64,000 nucleotides of DNA from a bacterium (Candidatus Blackallbacteria) CG13_big_fil_rev_8_21_14_2_50_49_14 (GTDB taxonomy: Bacteria; Cyanobacteriota; Sericytochromatia; UBA7694): contig PFGG01000064.1 of assembly GCA_002783405.1 (NCBI GenBank), positions 124,001 through 188,000 on the forward strand, given 5' to 3'. Positions 1 to 8,880 of this stretch are shown here, one piece after another. Position numbers and translations under genes: made by a program. The notes beneath the pieces were generated by a model, which searched no databases, was not told where the DNA came from, and worked only from the letters and a program-made list of their open reading frames with translations. Every line of letters begins with the position of its first letter. The first letter of the stretch is position 1.

Positions 1-693
1 AAATATTCCAAAGGCGATATTGTCGTGGTGGGCGATGTCCGCTACCGCAATGCTTTTTATACGCAGTACAATTCGGGTTCTGCCAAAATGGAAGTCCGTC
101 AGTTGGATCCTCAACCCGGTGTGGGGCATAACCATTTAACAACGACCAGTATTACAGATGGTCAGACAAAGTGGATTACCAATATTGATGGCACACGTGC
201 ACGGGATACGAATGGAGCCTTTGTTGGAAATTTATGTGGTTTGGGTTTATTCGCAACCCATGATGTAAAAATTTCGGTCACAGGACTGATGCCGGATCCC
301 TCCCCAGATAGTTCACCAGACAGCACAGATGATCGCTTGATTCTTCATGGCCAACTTGTGGCCGGTAATCGCGTAGCGGTTCATGCGAAAGACACATCAG
401 GAAATGAATTGCTGAATGACCCTGATGCTCAGTATTATGATGATATTTGGAAAAACAGAAATTCGTTTACCGATAGGCTCGAATTCTTTGGCACCATCTA
501 CAGTTTTGAAAAAACTGCATTTACCTCCTATTTTAAATTGCTCAGAAATTATTTTTACGATCGCTCCTTGTATATGAACCCCTTGATCGGAGCTCCTGCT
601 TATCCCAAAACTGCAGGGGATTATCGCGATCAAGCCGTTTTTAATAATTACCCCAGTTTGGTACAAGGATCCTGGAAAATGGGCGCTCGATGA
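1..693 (+). CDS. PilX-like pilus-associated protein, C-terminal part (5' end outside window)
   Basis: The reading frame is open from the first base, so only the last 230 residues are seen and the start lies upstream. The visible part alternates short beta-like strands (GDIVVVGDVRYRN, then GLFATHDVKIS, then LILHGQLVAGNRVAVHAKD) and ends with FFGTIYSF and YFYDRSL. This order resembles the C-terminal DUF4900-like region of PilX-type proteins encoded with type IV pilus minor pilins: a 'nongenomic' beta-repeat followed by a Y-YD-RL-PP-P tail. The family call is inference from this pattern, with no catalytic residues to lean on. A lipoprotein gene follows after 76 bases with its own strong ribosome site, so the two may not be one operon. 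Confidence 0.5.
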   Translation, partial: KYSKGDIVVVGDVRYRNAFYTQYNSGSAKMEVRQLDPQPGVGHNHLTTTSITDGQTKWITNIDGTRARDTNGAFVGNLCGLGLFATHDVKISVTGLMPDPSPDSSPDSTDDRLILHGQLVAGNRVAVHAKDTSGNELLNDPDAQYYDDIWKNRNSFTDRLEFFGTIYSFEKTAFTSYFKLLRNYFYDRSLYMNPLIGAPAYPKTAGDYRDQAVFNNYPSLVQGSWKMGAR

Positions 694-769
694 ATTCAGT
701 TCAAATATTCGGTGTTTTTTTGAAATTGCGTGTGTTCTAATAAGGTAAACCCTGTCTCTCGGAGGACCT

Positions 770-1816
770 ATGAAGCGTTTGCATCCTGGCTTTTTGGCGA
801 CGATACTGTCATTGAGCGCAATGGGCTGTAGCCCCACTGTGCCCGGCAGTTTTACACTGAAACCCGAAATGAGTGTTTCTCAGATCCACAATTTTGGTTT
901 TCGTATCCAGTCAGGATTTCAAATAGCGGCGAGTTCAGGGGAACAGGCGCAGCTAGAAACTACACGTCAAACCTTTGAGGCGGATCTGCGTTCCGGTAAC
1001 CTTGAAAGTTATCGTCAGGCAAAGCATTTTTCGATTCAGCTTTTGGCGGGGTCTGAGGGCAATTATTTCGTAAGCCCCGATATCTTGCAGGCGCTTACAC
1101 AGAAAGTTTTGGCAACCTTGGTGGTTGTTTTACCGAACGATCAATTTTCTGTGTTTAAAGGAGAATTTGAAAATCAACGTTTCTATTTTGCTGATCCTGC
1201 TCAGCAACTCAGTCTGGATACTTCTACCAAGGCTTATCTGCTGACAGCCAATGCTGATTTTACAATTCAGACCACTTTGGGTGAAATTTTGCCACAAGCA
1301 GCAGACAATTCGACGCCTGTGGTTGAAGCCTCCCCCAGTGCGATGCCTGTTCAAACCGAACCCCTTGCTCAGCCTGCGAGTGAGCAAAGCGCTGCCGAAT
1401 TTTCAGAGTCAGATGAACATCATGAAGATGAATCTGAGTCAGATGAACATCATGAAGATGATTTTGACTTTGACAGTGAAAGCTTCGAATATTCAAGATT
1501 CAATCCAGAATATAGGATGAATCCGGCTTTTGGGCCTGCTCCTGTGCGAATGGAATTTAAGCCTGGATTTAATTCCAGAGTGGGAGTCCCTCTTCCCCCC
1601 TATCTTTCGCGTGCCCAGCAGCGTCCCGTGAATCTTCAATACGCTCAAGCCCCGATGTTTATGTTTGATCGAAACGGTGAGAAGATCGCTGTGCGTGTTG
1701 GAGATCGGGAAAATTTTCAAAAACCTTTCCCTGCTCAGGCGCCGCGTATTCGTGTGGAACGCGCGCCAGCGACCCGTTGGAATGAAACTCATCTTTTGCC
1801 TGGTTCGCGGCCATGA
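770..1816 (+). CDS. Putative lipoprotein with acidic His/Asp/Glu repeat
   Basis: A 348-residue protein of no recognised family. The N-terminus has a short basic head, a hydrophobic stretch and a lipobox-like SAMGC with Cys20, so it is probably a lipoprotein. Residues 25-185 look like a folded domain. A Pro/Ala/Ser linker follows, then an acidic block around residues 212-240 built from a 10-residue unit (ESDEHHEDES) present twice as an almost perfect 30-base direct repeat. The last 100 residues are rich in Pro, Arg and Phe. The start is fixed by GGAGG four bases before the ATG. The stop overlaps the next start (ATGA), so translation is coupled to the HTH protein. The His/Asp/Glu block could bind metal, but that is a guess. 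Another lipoprotein lies two genes on. Confidence 0.7.
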   Translation: MKRLHPGFLATILSLSAMGCSPTVPGSFTLKPEMSVSQIHNFGFRIQSGFQIAASSGEQAQLETTRQTFEADLRSGNLESYRQAKHFSIQLLAGSEGNYFVSPDILQALTQKVLATLVVVLPNDQFSVFKGEFENQRFYFADPAQQLSLDTSTKAYLLTANADFTIQTTLGEILPQAADNSTPVVEASPSAMPVQTEPLAQPASEQSAAEFSESDEHHEDESESDEHHEDDFDFDSESFEYSRFNPEYRMNPAFGPAPVRMEFKPGFNSRVGVPLPPYLSRAQQRPVNLQYAQAPMFMFDRNGEKIAVRVGDRENFQKPFPAQAPRIRVERAPATRWNETHLLPGSRP

Positions 1817-3441
1817 AACCCTCGCTTAGCACCTGGGAACAAGCCAATATTCAGCGTGCCAAAGGGATTTTAAGAAGACTTTGGGAAGCCAGTGGTATTC
1901 AACAGAAAGCTTTGTTGAAAGCTCTGGAAGAACGTGGGATTCCCCTGAAAAAAACCACACTTTCGATGTGGTTGACGGTTAATGGGAATTTTATCAGACC
2001 CAAACAAGAAGCGCTTCAGCCTCTGGTTGAAATGTTTACCCCTGATTTACAGGCCGAACAGAGACAAGAAATTCTCGACGAACTGGAAGCGCTTCTGGGG
2101 TATGGCAGCACGGTTCTTGAAACCTCAGAAATGTTGAGAAACCGTCTTTCGATTCAGTTGGATGAATCCATGCGTAAAACGCTGGATACCCAAGAAGCGC
2201 ATCTGCGTGACCATGTGGATCACCTTGAAGCGATCCTGACTGAAATCGAACCCCGTCTTTTTGAATACCATAAAGGGGCGCCAGTGGTGCGAGTTCAGGC
2301 TGAGGAGAAACATTTAATCAAAGATTTACTCGGCATAGATTCTTTGCAGCAGGCACGACAATATAAAATCAAGGGCGGCGATTATGAAATTCCCTTGACC
2401 CGTGTGCAATCCCTAGATACCGTCACCCGCTTGGTCAATTCCATGAATGAGGGTATCCGCGTTCTGCGGGCCTATATTGAGCGAAAACTGCTTCAGGAGG
2501 GGGCTCTGGAACTGGATACCTATCCGCGTGTCGAAGATTTCGTCAGTTATGCCTGGGAAATTGCCGATCGATTGCTCTACCATAACCGTCTTTGTCGGAG
2601 TGTGCCTGCTTTGCGCAGAACGCTTCTGCGCATGATGGCGACGTGTTGGGGGGTTAGGTATTTGATGCAGGGTCAGGAAGGCCCCGTCAGTTCTGTTGAG
2701 TTTCAAAATATACTCCAGCTGAAGGGGTTGTCAAATCCCGCTGAGGTTGCTTGCCCTGTGGCGGTCTTTATGGGCTTGCTGGCTCGGCAGATGTTAAAAC
2801 TTTACCGGGGTCAAACGGTTCATAAGGGCTTGAATTTAGCCTTGCAGGCCCGTGAAATGCTGCAGACCCATTTGCCTGCGCTTCCGACTGAGCAGGAAGT
2901 TTTCTATTACAAGAAAGAATTGGCAAATCTTTGTTATGATACGGCCTCACTGCTCTTGTGGCATCGTGAACGCATTCCTTCACTGGATGCCTCGTTTCAG
3001 TCTTTAATGCAAGACGCTTTTCGGGCCTATACTGAAGTCTTGAGTACCGTGAATCTCTTTCATGCCGGTTTAAGTGAACAGCGCGCCAATCACTTGCGTT
3101 GTTTTAATTTGATCAGCTTGTGTTGGACCCAACCTGATCTGATGTTCTGTATGTGTGAGATCAATAAGCTCAGTCCAGGCATGCAACTCAATGAAAGTTA
3201 TTGGACGCTGCAATTGGCTCGTGCCGTTGCCTGTTCTGTTTTGGCCTACAGGGCAGATCAGAAAACCCAGTCAGAAACTTTTAAAGAAGCAGCCTCCAGA
3301 TTTGTACTTCAAGCGGCTTTGGTGCCTGGTTTAGAGCAGGCTTTGCGTACTGAGTTGCGTGAGGATTTTATTTTACATAAAACCCTGGGCCCCAACTTTT
3401 TGGGAGGCAGTCCAACTTTATCAGAGGTAATTGGTTTTTGA
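1813..3441 (+). CDS. HTH-domain protein with long helical C-terminus, unknown function
   Basis: A 542-residue protein with no signal peptide or membrane segment, probably cytoplasmic. Residues 8-70 look like an XRE-type helix-turn-helix (GIQQKALLKALEERG, a turn, then KTTLSMWL), which suggests DNA binding. The rest is almost entirely alpha-helical, with a coiled-coil-like stretch near residues 95-150 and TPR-like helical pairs further on. I see no known enzyme motif. The ATG overlaps the stop of the preceding lipoprotein gene (ATGA). A second lipoprotein gene follows after 77 bases with its own AAGGAG site. A cytoplasmic regulator between two surface lipoproteins suggests it may control or sense them, but this is inference. 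Confidence 0.65.
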   Translation: MKPSLSTWEQANIQRAKGILRRLWEASGIQQKALLKALEERGIPLKKTTLSMWLTVNGNFIRPKQEALQPLVEMFTPDLQAEQRQEILDELEALLGYGSTVLETSEMLRNRLSIQLDESMRKTLDTQEAHLRDHVDHLEAILTEIEPRLFEYHKGAPVVRVQAEEKHLIKDLLGIDSLQQARQYKIKGGDYEIPLTRVQSLDTVTRLVNSMNEGIRVLRAYIERKLLQEGALELDTYPRVEDFVSYAWEIADRLLYHNRLCRSVPALRRTLLRMMATCWGVRYLMQGQEGPVSSVEFQNILQLKGLSNPAEVACPVAVFMGLLARQMLKLYRGQTVHKGLNLALQAREMLQTHLPALPTEQEVFYYKKELANLCYDTASLLLWHRERIPSLDASFQSLMQDAFRAYTEVLSTVNLFHAGLSEQRANHLRCFNLISLCWTQPDLMFCMCEINKLSPGMQLNESYWTLQLARAVACSVLAYRADQKTQSETFKEAASRFVLQAALVPGLEQALRTELREDFILHKTLGPNFLGGSPTLSEVIGF

Positions 3442-3518
3442 GGTGTTTTAATCAGAGTATCCGGAGCACAGGTTCCGGCCAGACTGTTCCTGATTTGAAA
3501 ACTAAGGAGATATATTAA

Positions 3519-4568
3519 ATGAAAATGAACCGCCAATCTTTGTCTGCTCTGGGTTTGACCACCAGTCTGCTTTTGTCTGGCTGTACTGTAGATGCACAGT
3601 TGGCTTCTCAATTGCTGAGTTCTTTGCAGACTGCTGCCAAGTCCAGTAAAACTGTTACGGGAAGTGCTTCCGTATCTGCCTCTCTTTCAAGTGGCATTGC
3701 GACAGCCGATGACAATGTGATTGAAGTATCCCCCGACCAACAGGTCATGACACGTGCCTTGCAGGTGGCCTGTGGGGGGCTTGGTATGAAAATTGCTTCA
3801 GTGGATGAAAGTGAAACTGAAGATACTGAATCCAGTGATGAATCCAGCTCTGAAACCTCCAGCAACTCTGAGTCGTCCGCGACAGAAAGTTCAACTGAAG
3901 GCACAGCATCAGACTCCAACAGCACTGAATCCACAGAGACCACAAGTTCTGAAACCACAAGTTCAGAGACTACCGAAACGACCACAAGCTCTGAAACCAC
4001 CGAAACGACCACAACAGAACAGGCTTTGTCTGACGCTGATACCGTTCAGCCGGTTGTGATTGCCCCTCCTGATCCCACTGCTGCACCAGGCCAACCCGCT
4101 TCGCGCGCTCGTCAGATTAAGCTGAATGCCAATTTGCAGTTTGAATTGCGCCAGATGGGCAGAATGAAAGGTTCTGAGCGGAACCGTCGTTTTTCTGAAA
4201 TTCAGCAACATTATCCAGAAATGCGCAATACAGCGCCTGTTCCTGTCAGAGTAAGAGGTCAGGCTACACGCCAGGCTCCTTCTGTTCAAATTATATTTGT
4301 GCAAATGCCCGGAATGTCCTATGGTGGTCAAATGGAACCCCATCATGGGGAAATGAACTTTAGACCCATGCCTGCACAAAGCCGGGTGCAAATGCCAGCC
4401 GGTCGCCAGGGAATTGGCTTTCAGCCAGCCAAAGGGCCTGCCTTTGGACAAGCTGGAAATATCGGTGTATCAGGCCGCGCTCTGCTGGAAGGCTTGGGCA
4501 ATTTGCCCTGTCAGGCTCCTCAGAATGACGACGATACTGATACCACCAGCGATACCAGCAGCAACTAA
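3519..4568 (+). CDS. Ser/Thr/Glu-rich lipoprotein
   Basis: A 349-residue predicted lipoprotein with a clear signal peptide ending in the lipobox LLSGC (Cys22). Residues 90-170 are a low-complexity linker of Ser, Thr and Glu in short TSSETTE-type repeats, typical of a flexible or glycosylated extracellular stalk. The C-terminal 150 residues are Pro/Met/Gln/Arg-rich with one beta-like segment (VQIIFVQMPGM), and the end is acidic Asp/Thr/Ser. The start is well supported by AAGGAG nine bases upstream. It resembles the lipoprotein gene at 770-1816 in layout (lipobox, acidic low-complexity middle, Pro/Arg/Met-rich end), so the two may be distant paralogues with a shared role. A strong hairpin follows. 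Function unknown. Confidence 0.7.
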   Translation: MKMNRQSLSALGLTTSLLLSGCTVDAQLASQLLSSLQTAAKSSKTVTGSASVSASLSSGIATADDNVIEVSPDQQVMTRALQVACGGLGMKIASVDESETEDTESSDESSSETSSNSESSATESSTEGTASDSNSTESTETTSSETTSSETTETTTSSETTETTTTEQALSDADTVQPVVIAPPDPTAAPGQPASRARQIKLNANLQFELRQMGRMKGSERNRRFSEIQQHYPEMRNTAPVPVRVRGQATRQAPSVQIIFVQMPGMSYGGQMEPHHGEMNFRPMPAQSRVQMPAGRQGIGFQPAKGPAFGQAGNIGVSGRALLEGLGNLPCQAPQNDDDTDTTSDTSSN

Positions 4569-4584
4569 AATCTGCTGAGATAAA

Positions 4585-4611
4585 ATAGGCCTGGGTTTAC
4601 CCCAGGCCTAT
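4585..4611. terminator. Bidirectional intrinsic terminator
   Basis: A perfect 11-base inverted repeat (ATAGGCCTGGG and its complement) around a 5-base loop, flanked by an A-run on the left and a T-rich stretch on the right. It lies between two converging genes and overlaps the stop codon of the minus-strand methyltransferase, so it can serve both strands. Confidence 0.75.
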
Positions 4612-5417
4612 AATTTTGTTAGCACACTGCCTCCCATTTTGTCGCTGAGCCATTTCCAGCGAAGCAGGGAGCGGGTCAGGGGTGAAAGCGAGCTGTGCAG
4701 GCGGGGAATGAGACTTAAATGTGTACCTAAACTGAGATCTCCTGCTATTTCAAGCTCCATTTCCTTGCAGAACTGTGAAATGCTGGCTGTTCCCCAATAA
4801 ATAGGGCTTTCAGTCTGTTCTGCTGCGTTTTGCGCTGATTTTAAATGCATGCTTCCAATCACGTCAAAGGCGAAATACGCACCTGGAAATTTCTGTTTGA
4901 GAGAAAAGATCAAGGTTTTTACCCTTTCCAGGGGAAAATACATCAAAAGCCCCTCTGCGATAATCAGCAGCTCCTGGGGATTTTGATTCTGAAGATAGTC
5001 AAACCAATCATTTTCAAAGGCCGAGGCCACAATATGCCAATGATTGGCTTGGGAGGGGAATCCCAGTGAGGCGCGTAGCTCAATAATCTCTGGTAAATCC
5101 AGGTCATACCAATTTCCTTGACTGGGCGAGATGCGGGCAAAGCGCGTTGAAAAACCACAGCCCAACTCTAAGAGTCCTGGGTTTTTATGCTTTTGAAAAT
5201 GTGTTTTCACCAGACGATCCAGAATCAGCGTGCGCAGGACAATTGCTTTTTGAAGAATTTGAGAATATTGAGCTTCCAAGGCTTCATCAAAAAGCCAGGC
5301 AATTTTAGGATACCATTCAGCGGCCAAAGCATCCTGTAAGAGCGCTTTGTCTTTTTGGTTCTCCTCGGCCTTGGCTCTCAGGGCCCACAGGCTTGTTGCT
5401 GGAACCCCAGAAAGCAT
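4608..5417 (-). CDS. Class I SAM-dependent methyltransferase, leucine-carboxyl-methyltransferase-like (COG3315 type)
   Basis: A 269-residue cytoplasmic protein. SAM-binding motif I is visible as LLELGCGFSTR around residues 80-90, followed by the acidic post-motif WYDLDLPEII. This D-L-P pattern is typical of the LCM/PPM family, whose members methylate carboxyl or hydroxyl groups on proteins or small polyketide-like molecules. The motif II/III region includes LLIIAEGLLMYFP, also characteristic of the family (EG--MYL). The substrate cannot be told. The ATG lies one base after the stop of the CBS-domain gene upstream, so the two are co-translated. That raises the possibility that nucleotide sensing by the CBS protein is linked to this enzyme, which is inference. 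Confidence 0.75.
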   Translation of the reverse strand: MLSGVPATSLWALRAKAEENQKDKALLQDALAAEWYPKIAWLFDEALEAQYSQILQKAIVLRTLILDRLVKTHFQKHKNPGLLELGCGFSTRFARISPSQGNWYDLDLPEIIELRASLGFPSQANHWHIVASAFENDWFDYLQNQNPQELLIIAEGLLMYFPLERVKTLIFSLKQKFPGAYFAFDVIGSMHLKSAQNAAEQTESPIYWGTASISQFCKEMELEIAGDLSLGTHLSLIPRLHSSLSPLTRSLLRWKWLSDKMGGSVLTKL

Positions 5418-5418
5418 T

Positions 5419-6324
5419 TCAATGGATACTCAAATCAGCGCCAGCCAAGACCCTGACGGCATCTTGGGCAGAAAAAATACCTTTGACCAGATCCCCTTTG
5501 GTGACCACCACTCTGCGGATATGGTTTTGCATCATGATCTGACAGGCCTCTTTGACTGTGGTGGAGGGGGCCACCGTAATGACATCGCGATGCATGTATT
5601 TGCGCACGGGCTCCTCTAAAATCGCCAAAGCCTGTTGTTCAAGAATTTCTCCGCTGGTATTGGCGTAGGTGGAGAGGGCTTTTTGCTTGAACATTTGATT
5701 CACAATATCCGTTAAAGTGACGATACCAATCAGGCCTCGGTGGGTATTGATCACCGGAACCCCTGTAATTCCTTTGCGGTTGCAAAGACTGGCGACCTGT
5801 TCGATCGATGTAGACTCCAAAACACAGACCACTCGGCGTGTCATCACATCAGAAACCCGCAATTGCCCATCGGGGTTGCTCAGTTCTTCGTCGTCTTCGG
5901 TGACATAAGCTTTTTTCTCTTCATCGGGAATCGGATGATTGACAATCGAAAGATACCGTTGAAGATTCATATAGAGAGGATCATGTCCACCAGGGGTCGA
6001 TATATTTACCATATCCGATTCATATGCTTTCTGAAATTGCTGATCTGGGCGAGTGGGCTTGGGAGCCGGGGCGGAGGGCTGTTGATTCGCTGACTGATGG
6101 GCCTGTTCCTGAGCCAAACGCCGATCGCGCAGGCGTTCACTGAAGGTTCTCCATTGTGTCAAAGGATCAAGGGTCGAGACGACTCCAGAAATCGGGGCCA
6201 TTCCGCTGACAGAAGGTGCTCTGCCAACTGGAGAAATCGGGGGTTCTGCTGTATCATCATCGGCACGAAAAACAGGAAATTGATCCTTGATATTATAGGT
6301 GCCAACTATATTCTTTTCATACAT
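5419..6324 (-). CDS. CBS-domain pair protein
   Basis: A 301-residue protein. Two CBS domains are visible at about residues 157-213 (VSDVMTRRVV...IVTLTDIV) and 240-297 (VRKYMHRDVI...IFSAQDAV). Together they form one Bateman module of the kind that binds adenine nucleotides and regulates partner proteins. Residues 1-150 are low in predicted structure, rich in Pro, Ala and Gln, and lack an enzyme or membrane domain, so the protein is probably a sensor or adaptor. I chose the start with GGAGG 14 bases upstream. A longer GTG start at 6399 has no ribosome site. The stop is one base before the methyltransferase start. What the N-terminal region binds is unknown. Confidence 0.75.
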   Translation of the reverse strand: MYEKNIVGTYNIKDQFPVFRADDDTAEPPISPVGRAPSVSGMAPISGVVSTLDPLTQWRTFSERLRDRRLAQEQAHQSANQQPSAPAPKPTRPDQQFQKAYESDMVNISTPGGHDPLYMNLQRYLSIVNHPIPDEEKKAYVTEDDEELSNPDGQLRVSDVMTRRVVCVLESTSIEQVASLCNRKGITGVPVINTHRGLIGIVTLTDIVNQMFKQKALSTYANTSGEILEQQALAILEEPVRKYMHRDVITVAPSTTVKEACQIMMQNHIRRVVVTKGDLVKGIFSAQDAVRVLAGADLSIH

Positions 6325-6501
6325 TGCAAACCCACGTGCCTCCTGTACCACCGAACCTGACTTGATCATAACATGAAAATCCAGACATGAGAGGCGCACT
6401 GGAAAGGGGGAAAAACCAAGAAAAAATCATTTGCAATTTTTTCAATTCCTGGTTTTAATTGAGAAGGATAGGTACTTTGCTGGGGACAGGGGCTGATAGT
6501 T

Positions 6502-7122
6502 TTGATCGTTCTTACGCGTTTTGTTGAGATTTTATTGCGGTTTTACCGTACTGTATTGGCTTGGTTGGCCAACTTTATTCGTTTGGCCATGGCCTTGGCC
6601 TCGGTTTTGATTGGCATTGGGCTGGTGATGCTTTTTATGCAATTGCAACAAAATCCTGATTTTTTAGTGCCCAGCAGACCTTTATTGGCCCGCTTACAGC
6701 TCTTGCCCTTTTTAGAAAAATTTGAAAAATTAAGTGCCAAGGTAACGCATTCTGCGCGCGTCACGGTTTTGGCTGATAATATGCACCGCATGCAGAAAAT
6801 GCTGGAAACCTATCCCGTGACTGGGGGAAATTACCCTGATACTGTGAGTATGTTGTATCAGGATGCTGCAAAAGACAATTACTGGTGGGGTTTCAGAAAT
6901 CCTTTTGATGAGCATCTGATCAAGGATTACCGGGAGTGGATGGCCGATTATCAGGATTACCAGTTTCAGCAGGCCAAGGAGTCCTTTCGCGGCAAGGTAC
7001 TCTACGAGCCCATTGGCGTACCGGCCTATGGCTATCGCATTTATGCCTGCGATGATCTCGGTCAATTGATCACCCACCAGGATGGCAGTCCGTATATTTT
7101 AACCAACCGTCCGGAGCTTTAA
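6502..7122 (+). CDS. Membrane protein with GspG-like C-terminal domain
   Basis: A 206-residue protein with one long hydrophobic segment at about residues 15-47 and a C-terminal soluble domain. The end (Y-IYACDDLGQLI, then DGSPYILTN), together with an earlier NPFD and YP spacing, resembles the calcium-loop region of major pseudopilins of type II secretion (GspG). The N-terminus lacks the Gly/Phe-Glu prepilin peptidase motif, so it is probably not a true pilin subunit but a membrane-anchored relative. The start is a TTG with only a weak GGGACAGGGG upstream. An ATG at residue 29 would cut the membrane segment. The GNAT gene follows directly (TAAATG). Function unknown. Confidence 0.55.
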   Translation: MIVLTRFVEILLRFYRTVLAWLANFIRLAMALASVLIGIGLVMLFMQLQQNPDFLVPSRPLLARLQLLPFLEKFEKLSAKVTHSARVTVLADNMHRMQKMLETYPVTGGNYPDTVSMLYQDAAKDNYWWGFRNPFDEHLIKDYREWMADYQDYQFQQAKESFRGKVLYEPIGVPAYGYRIYACDDLGQLITHQDGSPYILTNRPEL

Positions 7123-7674
7123 ATGATAAAAAAGCCTTTGCCTGTGCATTTGCTGGGAAACCGCATTGAATTGCGCCGACACAAGCTCAATTTGGCATCC
7201 AAAATGTTTCAGGCTGTCGATCAGGACCGAGAGCGCCTGCGCCAGTTTTTGCCTTGGGTCGATGCGATTCAGTCTGAAGCCGATGAACGCGCCTATATCC
7301 GCTCGACCCAGGCTGCTTGGAAAGCCTGTACGCTATTTGATTATGGGATTTTCCTAAAAGATTCTGGAGTTTATCTGGGAAATCTCGGGGTTCACCATCT
7401 GGCATGGGCGCATGAACGCTGTGAATTGGGCTATTGGATGATCGGGGCTTTTGAAGGGCAGGGCTATATGACGGAAGCCGTTCAAGTTCTCGAAAAGCAA
7501 TTGTTTGAATCGGGATTCAACCGGATTGAAATTCGCTGTTCTACACTCAACCATCGTTCTGCAGGGGTGCCTGAACGTCTGGGTTATTCTCTTGAAGGAA
7601 AACTCAGACGTGAAGCGATGGAAATGGGAGCCTGGCGGGATACCTTTATTTATGCCAAATTAAAGGATGATTGA
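7123..7674 (+). CDS. GNAT acetyltransferase, RimJ/RimL family
   Basis: A 183-residue cytoplasmic protein with the pattern of ribosomal-protein-serine type N-acetyltransferases. It has an N-terminal ELRRHKLN strand, a CELGYWMIGAFEGQGYMTEAV segment forming the acetyl-CoA binding region (Q-G-x-G/A type loop), and then NRIEIRCSTLNHRSAGVPERLGY, where Asn and Arg help place the cofactor. The length is normal for the family. It acetylates an amino group, but whether on ribosomal protein L12/S5 or a small molecule cannot be told. Its ATG follows the preceding stop without a gap, so it is co-expressed with the GspG-like membrane protein. It ends two bases before a converging gene. Confidence 0.8.
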   Translation: MIKKPLPVHLLGNRIELRRHKLNLASKMFQAVDQDRERLRQFLPWVDAIQSEADERAYIRSTQAAWKACTLFDYGIFLKDSGVYLGNLGVHHLAWAHERCELGYWMIGAFEGQGYMTEAVQVLEKQLFESGFNRIEIRCSTLNHRSAGVPERLGYSLEGKLRREAMEMGAWRDTFIYAKLKDD

Positions 7675-7676
7675 GC

Positions 7677-8624
7677 TTACGGGATTTTAAACAAGACCCC
7701 CTGTTTAAATTGCCAAAGATGCAAAGGAGAGGCTTCTTTGGCAAATTTCATTAAAATCTCCTTGCGGGTCAGGTCAAGCGGTTCACCAATATGAATACTT
7801 TCGCTCTCATGCGGGTTTGAAACTGAGCAGGCAGAGCCCAAATGGTTTTGCAAGACTTCTGCCTGATCGAGACAGGAAAGGTATTGATTGAGATAATCCG
7901 TATCGATGGTACTGGCTTCTTGCATTTGCGGAGGGGTGGGTTGGTGCATGTAGAGGGGATGCATATGTAAACAATGGGCCATCACCCCTTGGGGGCTTTG
8001 AACATAAAAATGTGAGGGCCAATTGGTAAATTCTTCAGCGTCTAAAAAACAGGCTTGTTCATGCGGGTGAAGGGTTTTGAGGATGAGCTGTGCAAGCCGT
8101 TGGGAATCCATTTCCAGGGACAGACTCTTTCGAAAGGGTTTTGAAGCCTGATTGAAACTTTCAAAGCGAACCCGGGGGCTGGGATAAACCAATAAACGCA
8201 AACCGGCCTGAATCCGGTGCGCCAAATAGGCCAATAAACCATTCGAGAGCACCATGTCTGCCATCAAGGGCAAGACACTGCAATTTTCCTTGTGTGCGTC
8301 TTGAAAAGCCAGGGTTTGAAGAATATGGGCGTAAATGTATTTGTCTTGAAACCAAAAATTTTTGGAAGCCCAATCTTTGAGATCCTCAAGCTCAAAGATC
8401 ACCATATCCACAGCACAAAGGCTTCGGATCGCATCCAATACTTTTGAGTTTTCAATCTGCAGGGCGTCTTCTTCACTGGTGAACAGGCGTAGACGGGTTG
8501 ACTCAGAAAAAGGCCAGGACGGCAGGTTTCCCCCTGCCAAAAGGGAGGGCAATAGGAAATCCAATAAGGTCTGGCGATAAAATTCTCCCCAGACAGGCAC
8601 TACGATATGAAAATGGGAGGGCAT
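7677..8624 (-). CDS. Glycosyltransferase-like protein of unknown function
   Basis: A 315-residue protein without signal peptide. The start (FHIVVPVWGEFY, then LPSLLAGGNLP) looks like the first strand and helix of a GT-A nucleotide-sugar transferase fold. FTSEEDA and the MADMVLSNGLLAYL segment are consistent with such a fold, the latter with an Asp at the place where sugar-nucleotide enzymes carry their metal site. There is no clean DxD motif, so the donor and activity are unclear. The C-terminal half (HFYVQSPQG onward) is unlike anything I recognise. It is single on the minus strand, with a 256-base upstream region facing the pyrroline-5-carboxylate dehydrogenase gene that probably holds both promoters. 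I see nothing else in that gap. Confidence 0.55.
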   Translation of the reverse strand: MPSHFHIVVPVWGEFYRQTLLDFLLPSLLAGGNLPSWPFSESTRLRLFTSEEDALQIENSKVLDAIRSLCAVDMVIFELEDLKDWASKNFWFQDKYIYAHILQTLAFQDAHKENCSVLPLMADMVLSNGLLAYLAHRIQAGLRLLVYPSPRVRFESFNQASKPFRKSLSLEMDSQRLAQLILKTLHPHEQACFLDAEEFTNWPSHFYVQSPQGVMAHCLHMHPLYMHQPTPPQMQEASTIDTDYLNQYLSCLDQAEVLQNHLGSACSVSNPHESESIHIGEPLDLTRKEILMKFAKEASPLHLWQFKQGVLFKIP

Positions 8625-8880
8625 GAAATTGAAGTCGCTGATTGGGTTTAGATTTTGAATCTTCTTTGTTGTACATTATAGTAGGCGCTGGCTATTATGC
8701 CAATCTTGGTATCCTCTTGAGAAAAAGGCGTGTTCAGTCTTGCTGAATTGAGTGGGCGTAAATCCAGGGCATGCTTTGCCTGTGTTACAATGACAGTGCC
8801 TCTGAGCGCACTATATCAGAGTATTACTGAGTTTTATAGAATTTCGAATGGTTTTTACCGCAACGGAAGGAATGTCATTC

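Noticed and set aside
8848-8880. Longer start for the pyrroline-5-carboxylate dehydrogenase
   Set aside because: Starts at 8848 and 8872 lack a correctly spaced ribosome site, while GGAAGGA is nine bases before 8881.
8625-8880. Riboswitch or small RNA upstream of the dehydrogenase
   Set aside because: No stable conserved structure could be recognised by eye.
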